From Pseudomonadota bacterium (GTDB taxonomy: Bacteria > Pseudomonadota > Gammaproteobacteria > Xanthomonadales > Xanthomonadaceae): 26,993 bases of DNA. The DNA is taken from positions 1 through 26,993 of the forward strand of contig JAEWJB010000157.1 of NCBI GenBank assembly GCA_023386795.1, in the 5' to 3' direction. Numbering within the stretch: the first letter of the stretch is position 1; each line of letters opens with the position of its first letter. Below are positions 22,483 to 26,993 of the stretch, piece by piece. Made by a program: the position numbers and the translations under genes. A model generated the notes under the pieces. That model was not told where the DNA came from, searched no databases, and saw only the letters and a program-made list of their open reading frames with translations.

Positions 22483-23990
22483 CTTCCATCTCCCCTGACA
22501 TTGCGAACACCGGCCGCGCCCTGCGTCCGCTGGCGATCAGCCTGCTGGCGCTGGCGCTGGCCGCGTGTGCCAGCAGCCGCGGCCTGGCGCCGCAGGACCA
22601 TCCGCGCGATCCGGGCAGCCTGCACGCGGAGCAGACGCTGGGCCAGGCCGGCCTGAGCCCGGCGCAGTGGCCAGCCACCGATTGGTGGAAGGCCTTTGGC
22701 GACGCCCAGCTTGATGCGTTGATCGACGAAGCGCTGCGCAACAGCCCGAGCCTGGCCGCGGCCGACGCGCGCCTGCGCCAGGCGCAGGCACAGGCCGGTG
22801 GCGTGGACGCCGAGCGCAAGCCAAGCCTGTCGGTCTCCGGTGGCTACACGGGCTTGCAACTGCCCGAATCGATGGTCGGCGAAGAAATGGGCGGCCATTA
22901 CGCAGGCAGCGCCCAGGGCGTGCTCGACTTCAGCTACGGCGTGGACCTGTGGGGCGGCAAGCGCGCTGCGTGGGAAGCGGCCGTGGACAACGTCCATGCC
23001 GCGCAAATCGATGCCCAGGCCGCGCGTTTGAACTTGTCGGCGGCGATCACCGAAACCTACACCCAGCTGGCCTACGCCTGGCGCCTGCTCGACGTAGCCA
23101 ACGACGAGCTGGCCCGCGCGCAGAAGACGCTCGACCTGACGCGCCAGCGCCGCAACGCCGGTATCGACAGCGACCTGCAACTGCGCCAGGCCGAGGCCCG
23201 CGTGCCGACCTCGCGGCAGCAGGCGCAGTCGGCGCAGCAGCAGATCGACGAAGCGCGAAACGCGCTGGCCGCGCTGGTCGGGCAGGGCCCGGACCGCGGC
23301 CTGCAGATCCAGCGCCCGAACCTGCCCGACCCGCTGCTCGCGCAGCTGCCGAGCGTGGTGCCGAGCGAACTGCTGGGCCATCGCCCCGACGTGGTCGCCG
23401 CGCGCTGGCGCGTGGAGGCGGCCGACAAGGACGTGCGTTCGGCCAAGACCAAGTTCTATCCGAGTTTCAACATCACCGCGCTCGGCGGCGTGGTCGCCAG
23501 TGACGTGGGCGACCTGCTGAAGAGCGAATCGGTGTTCGGCCTGGTCGCCCCGGCGATCAGCCTGCCGATCTTCGATGGCGGCAGGCTGCGCGCGAATCTT
23601 TCGGGCAAGGACGCCGCCTACGACCTGGCGGTGGCCGACTACAACCAGAAGATCATCGGCGCGCTGCATGAAGTGGCCGACCAGGTGAACGCGGTGCGCT
23701 CGCTCGACCAGCGTGCGCAGTCGCAGGCCGAGGCGCTCAGGACCGCGCGCGCCGCCTACGACCTGGCGCAGCAGCGCTACCGCGCCGGCATCGGCAGCTT
23801 CCTGGAAGTGCTGAGCGTGGAAGAGCAGCTGCTCATCGCCGAGCAGCGCATGACCGCCCTGCAGTCCGAACAGATCCTGGCTTCGGTGAAGCTGCGCCAG
23901 GCGTTGGGCGGTGGCTTCGCGCCGCAGCCCGCCGCCGTCCCGGCCGACAGCGCGAACGCCGAATCCACCACCGCAAACCCGAATTCCTGA
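22479..23990 (+). CDS. emrC: Outer membrane factor lipoprotein of RND/MFS type (NodT/OprM-like, EmrC)
   Basis: A TolC-like outer membrane channel for the tripartite EmrCAB pump. The 503-residue protein has a lipoprotein signal peptide ending in the lipobox LAAC with Cys30, then two outer-membrane-factor repeats: the segment WWKAFGDAQLDALIDEAL begins the first, and the FYPSFNITALGGV / RYRAGIGSFLEVLSVEEQLL signatures mark the second, typical of the NodT family. The C-terminal 25 residues are Ala/Pro/Asn-rich and probably disordered. Start ATG at 22479 overlaps the emrR stop codon. Having the outer membrane channel in the operon differs from E. coli emrAB, which borrows TolC, and matches the Stenotrophomonas arrangement. 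Confidence 0.94.
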   Translation: MTSISPDIANTGRALRPLAISLLALALAACASSRGLAPQDHPRDPGSLHAEQTLGQAGLSPAQWPATDWWKAFGDAQLDALIDEALRNSPSLAAADARLRQAQAQAGGVDAERKPSLSVSGGYTGLQLPESMVGEEMGGHYAGSAQGVLDFSYGVDLWGGKRAAWEAAVDNVHAAQIDAQAARLNLSAAITETYTQLAYAWRLLDVANDELARAQKTLDLTRQRRNAGIDSDLQLRQAEARVPTSRQQAQSAQQQIDEARNALAALVGQGPDRGLQIQRPNLPDPLLAQLPSVVPSELLGHRPDVVAARWRVEAADKDVRSAKTKFYPSFNITALGGVVASDVGDLLKSESVFGLVAPAISLPIFDGGRLRANLSGKDAAYDLAVADYNQKIIGALHEVADQVNAVRSLDQRAQSQAEALRTARAAYDLAQQRYRAGIGSFLEVLSVEEQLLIAEQRMTALQSEQILASVKLRQALGGGFAPQPAAVPADSANAESTTANPNS

Positions 23991-24002
23991 TCGAGTCCCG
24001 TC

Positions 24003-25175
24003 ATGAGCCAGCCCACCCCCACTTCTCCCACTCCCGCCGCGGGTAGCAAGCGCGGCAAGCTGCTGCGCATCCTCGCGGTGCTCGTGATCGTGCTGCTCGC
24101 CGCGGTATCGATCTGGTACTTCCTGTACGGCCGTTGGTTCGAAGACACCGACGATGCCTACGTGCAGGGCAACCAGGTGCAGATCACCCCGCTGGTGGGC
24201 GGTACGGTGGTCAGCATCGGCGCCGAGGATGGCATGCGCGTGGAGCGCGGCCAGTTGCTGGTGCAACTGGACCCGGCCGACACGCAGGTGGCGTTGCAGC
24301 AGGCCGAAGCGAATCTCGCGCGCACCGTGCGCCAGGTCCGCGGCCTGTACCGCAGCGTGGAAGCCTCGCAGGCCGACCTCAATGCCCGCCAGGTTGCCCT
24401 GGACCGCGTGCGCGCCGACTTCGCCCGCCGCAAGGACCTGGCCGCCAGCGGTGCGATCTCCAATGAAGAACTGGCACACGCCCGCGACGAACTGGCCTCG
24501 GCCGAAGCCGCGTTGAGCGGCTCGCGCGAGAAGTTCGAAACCAACCGCGCGCTGGTGGACGACACCGTGGTGGCGACCCAGCCGGACGTGCAGGCCGCCG
24601 CCGCGCAGCTGCGCCAGGCCTACCTCAACAATGCGCGCGCGGCGATCGTCGCGCCCGTGTCCGGCTACGTGGCGCGTCGCTCGGTGCAGGTGGGCCAGCG
24701 CGTGCAGCCGGGCACTGCGCTGATGGCCGTGGTGCCGCTGGAGCAAACCTGGGTGGAAGCCAACTTCAAGGAAACCCAGCTCAAGCACATGCGCCTGGGC
24801 CAGGAAGTGGAATTGCGTTCTGACCTGTACGGCGGTGGCGTGAAGTACAAGGGCAGGATCGAAAGCCTGGGCCTGGGCACGGGCAGCGCTTTCTCGCTGC
24901 TGCCGGCGCAGAACGCCAGCGGCAACTGGATCAAGATCGTGCAGCGCGTGCCGGTGCGCATCGCCATCGACCCGCAGCAGCTGAAGGAGAACCCGCTGCG
25001 CATCGGCCTGTCGATGAAGGTCGAGGTGAACCTGCACGACCAGAAGGGCAACGTGCTGCCGACGCAGACCGCCAAGGGCGCCGTGTACGACACCAACGTC
25101 TACGCCCAGCAGCTGCAGCAGGCCGACGACGACATCCACCGCATCATCCAGGCCAACCTGCCGGCCAAGGGCTGA
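24003..25175 (+). CDS. emrA: Membrane fusion protein EmrA
   Basis: Periplasmic adaptor linking the EmrB pump to the outer membrane channel. The 390-residue protein has a Pro/Thr-rich cytoplasmic N-terminus, one transmembrane helix (about 20-42), the EmrA signature TDDAYVQGNQVQITPLVGGTV (about 49-69, in part DDAYVQGNQVQITPLV), a split biotinyl-lipoyl domain, a long alpha-helical hairpin (about 95-195, coiled coil likely) and the beta-barrel segment VPLEQTWVEANFKETQL. It starts 12 nt after emrC; no strong Shine-Dalgarno is visible. It ends 6 nt before emrB. Typical HlyD/EmrA family length; assignment is firm, substrates unknown. Confidence 0.95.
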   Translation: MSQPTPTSPTPAAGSKRGKLLRILAVLVIVLLAAVSIWYFLYGRWFEDTDDAYVQGNQVQITPLVGGTVVSIGAEDGMRVERGQLLVQLDPADTQVALQQAEANLARTVRQVRGLYRSVEASQADLNARQVALDRVRADFARRKDLAASGAISNEELAHARDELASAEAALSGSREKFETNRALVDDTVVATQPDVQAAAAQLRQAYLNNARAAIVAPVSGYVARRSVQVGQRVQPGTALMAVVPLEQTWVEANFKETQLKHMRLGQEVELRSDLYGGGVKYKGRIESLGLGTGSAFSLLPAQNASGNWIKIVQRVPVRIAIDPQQLKENPLRIGLSMKVEVNLHDQKGNVLPTQTAKGAVYDTNVYAQQLQQADDDIHRIIQANLPAKG

Positions 25176-25181
25176 TCGACC

Positions 25182-26768
25182 ATGTCCGCGCAAGCTCCCG
25201 CCGCACCCGGCGCACCGGGTGCACCGGCCGCCCCCGCGGCGGCCGGCTTCCGCCCGCCGAGCGTGGCGCTGACCACCGTGGGCCTGGCGATGGCCTCGTT
25301 CATGCAGGTGCTCGACACCACCATCGCCAACGTGTCGTTGCCGACCATCGCCGGCAACCTCGGCGCCAGTTCGCAGCAGGCTACCTGGGTCATCACCTCG
25401 TTCGCGGTCAGCACGGCCATCGCGCTGCCGCTGACCGGCTGGCTGTCGCGCCGTTTCGGCGAGACCAAGCTGTTCGTGTGGTCCACGCTGGCCTTCACCA
25501 TCGCCTCGCTGCTGTGCGGCCTGGCACAGAGCATGGGCATGCTGGTGGTCTCTCGCGCGCTGCAGGGTTTTGTCTGCGGCCCGATGTACCCGATCACCCA
25601 GTCGCTGCTGGTGTCGATCTATCCACGCGAGAAACGCGGGCAGGCCTTGGCGTTGCTGGCGATGATCACGGTGGTGGCGCCGATCGCCGGTCCCATCCTC
25701 GGTGGCTGGATCACCGACAACTACAGCTGGGAATGGATCTTCCTGATCAACGTGCCGCTGGGCATCATCGCCAGCTCCATCGTCGGCTCGCAGCTGCGCC
25801 ACCGCCCGGAACACATCGAGCGGCCGAAGATGGACTACATGGGCCTGATCCTGCTGATCGTGGGCGTGGGCGCCCTGCAGCTGGTGCTGGACCTGGGCAA
25901 TGACGAGGACTGGTTCAGCTCGCACCTGATCATCGCATTGGCGTGCATCTCGGCGGTGGCGCTGGTGGTGTTCGTGATCTGGGAGATGACCGACAGCGAT
26001 CCCATCGTCGACCTGCGGCTGTTCCGGCATCGCAATTTCCGCGCCGGCACGCTGGTGCTGGTGGTGGCCTATGCGGCGTTCTTCAGCGTAAGCCTGCTGA
26101 TTCCGCAGTGGCTGCAACGCGACATGGGCTACACGGCGATCTGGGCCGGACTGGCGACGGCGCCGATCGGCGTGCTGCCGGTGATCCTGACGCCGTTCGT
26201 GGGCAAGTACGCGTTGCGTTTCGACCTGCGCGTGGTGGCGAGCATCGCCTTCATCTTCATGTCGTTCACCAGTTTCTACCGGTCGAACTTCAACCTGCAG
26301 GTCGACTTCCACCACGTGGCGATGATCCAGCTGGTGATGGGTATCGGCGTGGCGCTGTTCTTCATGCCGGTGCTGCAGATATTGCTGTCGGACCTGGACG
26401 GGCGCGAGATCGCGGCCGGTTCGGGGTTGGCGACGTTCCTGCGCACCTTGGGTGGCAGCTTCGCCGCGTCGCTGACGACCTACCTGTGGTCGCGGCGGAC
26501 GATCGAGCACCACGCGCACATCAGCGAGCACATCTCGGTGTACGAGCCGGGCATCCGCGACCAGGTGCTGGCGGCGGGGCATGGCGACCTGCAGTCGGGC
26601 GCGGCGGTGTTGAACAACATGATCAACCACCAGGCGTCGCAGATGGGCTTCAACGACATCTTCTACCTGTTGGGGTGGACGTTCCTGGGCATCATCGCGT
26701 TGTTGTGGGTGGCCAAGCCGCCGTTCGGTGCCGGCGCGGGTGGCGCTGCCGCCGCTGGCGGTCACTGA
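25182..26768 (+). CDS. emrB: MFS multidrug transporter EmrB (DHA2, 14 TM)
   Basis: Inner membrane proton-driven drug exporter of the DHA2 family. The 528-residue protein has the family motif LDTTIANVSLPTI in TM1 (about 44-56), the antiporter motif C region AMITVVAPIAGPILGGW in TM5, and about 14 hydrophobic segments, as in E. coli EmrB (512 aa). The long periplasmic loop before the last helix (SRRTIEHHAHISEHI ... NNMINHQASQMGFNDIFYLLG) is typical. The N-terminus is an Ala/Pro/Gly low-complexity stretch of about 22 residues, and the C-terminus ends in Gly/Ala repeats and His. It is the last gene of emrRCAB and is followed by a strong terminator. Homologues export uncouplers and hydrophobic antibiotics; the actual substrate here is unknown. 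Confidence 0.95.
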   Translation: MSAQAPAAPGAPGAPAAPAAAGFRPPSVALTTVGLAMASFMQVLDTTIANVSLPTIAGNLGASSQQATWVITSFAVSTAIALPLTGWLSRRFGETKLFVWSTLAFTIASLLCGLAQSMGMLVVSRALQGFVCGPMYPITQSLLVSIYPREKRGQALALLAMITVVAPIAGPILGGWITDNYSWEWIFLINVPLGIIASSIVGSQLRHRPEHIERPKMDYMGLILLIVGVGALQLVLDLGNDEDWFSSHLIIALACISAVALVVFVIWEMTDSDPIVDLRLFRHRNFRAGTLVLVVAYAAFFSVSLLIPQWLQRDMGYTAIWAGLATAPIGVLPVILTPFVGKYALRFDLRVVASIAFIFMSFTSFYRSNFNLQVDFHHVAMIQLVMGIGVALFFMPVLQILLSDLDGREIAAGSGLATFLRTLGGSFAASLTTYLWSRRTIEHHAHISEHISVYEPGIRDQVLAAGHGDLQSGAAVLNNMINHQASQMGFNDIFYLLGWTFLGIIALLWVAKPPFGAGAGGAAAAGGH

Positions 26769-26857
26769 GCCCTCCACATCGCGTCGCGGGTTGGATGCCC
26801 GCGGCGCACCTCTACCGGACCGGGTGGTATCTCCCTCCCCATCTGCCCTGTCCGGAG

Positions 26858-26886
26858 CCCCGCCGAAAGGCGGGGTTTTCTTTTTT
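26858..26886 (+). terminator. Intrinsic terminator of emrRCAB
   Basis: Stem CCCCGCC (26858-26864) / GGCGGGG (26869-26875) with a GAAA tetraloop, then TTTTCTTTTTT. It lies 90 bp after the emrB stop codon; nothing else is recognisable in that gap. Confidence 0.93.
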
Positions 26887-26900
26887 GTGCGTGGGTTTCT

Positions 26901-26993
26901 TTCGTGGGCTTCGATGTCGATTGGCTCTCGCGGATCTGCGCGGGGCCAGCGGGGGTGGGGCCCTTTCGGGACACGCCGTGAATCCATCCATGG
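26901..26993 (+). repeat. Nested palindromic repeat, copy 3 (truncated by window end)
   Basis: 26957-26993 holds the left outer-arm end CCCTTTCGGGAC and the core ACACGCCGTGAATCCATCC, as in copy 2; the inner stem and right arm lie beyond the window. The preceding 26901-26956 is similar to the reverse complement of 83-139 flanking copy 1 (shared blocks such as TTCGTGG, CGATGT, TCTGC, GCGGGGG), so the repeated unit is larger than the hairpin. No gene is seen. Confidence 0.8.

Noticed and set aside
22431..26987. 1518-codon open frame on the minus strand across the efflux operon
   Set aside because: It is antisense to emrR-emrC-emrA-emrB, is rich in His/Gln/Arg/Asp as expected from reading GC-biased codons backwards, and has no domain. 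It is a composition artefact.

Overview
The window looks like the chromosome of a high-GC gammaproteobacterium of the family Xanthomonadaceae (Lysobacteraceae), in the Stenotrophomonas / Pseudoxanthomonas / Lysobacter neighbourhood. The reasons are the third-position GC bias, the gene order map-glnD-dapD-(ArsC/YffB-like)-dapE-asnB next to rpsB-tsf, a four-gene emrR-emrC-emrA-emrB efflux operon of the type known from Stenotrophomonas, and copies of a GTAG-type palindromic repeat. Genus and species cannot be settled from the sequence alone.

Layout. 1-274: a palindromic repeat and the tsf terminator. 275-2331 (minus): rpsB-tsf with promoter and leader. 2338-8087 (minus): a six-gene archaic chaperone-usher (Csu-like) pilus operon, comprising a major pilin, chaperone, usher, two-domain tip subunit, a 90-residue mini-pilin-like protein and a second chaperone. 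It sits between rpsB and map, which are direct divergent neighbours in E. coli. 8336-14225 (plus): map-glnD-dapD-yffB-like-dapE, tightly packed (initiator Met removal, PII uridylylation, lysine/diaminopimelate synthesis). 14271-16234 (plus): asnB preceded by what reads as a complete asparagine-specific transcription attenuator. 16274-16381: second repeat copy. 16432-18792 (minus): membrane-anchored penicillin-acylase-family hydrolase. 18946-19434 (plus): bacterioferritin-like protein lacking the heme Met. 19513-21756 (minus): parC. 22024-26768 (plus): emrR-emrC-emrA-emrB drug efflux operon. 26858-26993: terminator and a third, truncated repeat copy.

The most interesting find is upstream of asnB. 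A 30-codon leader ORF (14307-14399) carries seven Asn codons among codons 10-21. Its distal part contains a 14-nt segment repeated exactly in the 3' arm of a downstream intrinsic terminator. That segment is therefore perfectly complementary to the terminator's 5' arm, which gives a two-state terminator/antiterminator switch. Ribosome stalling at Asn codons would free the segment and prevent termination; completing the leader would mask it and allow termination. I know of no described Asn-codon attenuator controlling an asparagine synthetase, but could not search.

Other points of interest are an inverted repeat over the candidate pilus promoter, the mini-pilin plus second chaperone, the absence of any terminator between the pilus operon and rpsB, a histone-H1-like N-terminal tail on DapD, repeats with compensating arm changes, and several genes whose start codons sit where transcription should begin (leaderless mRNAs).
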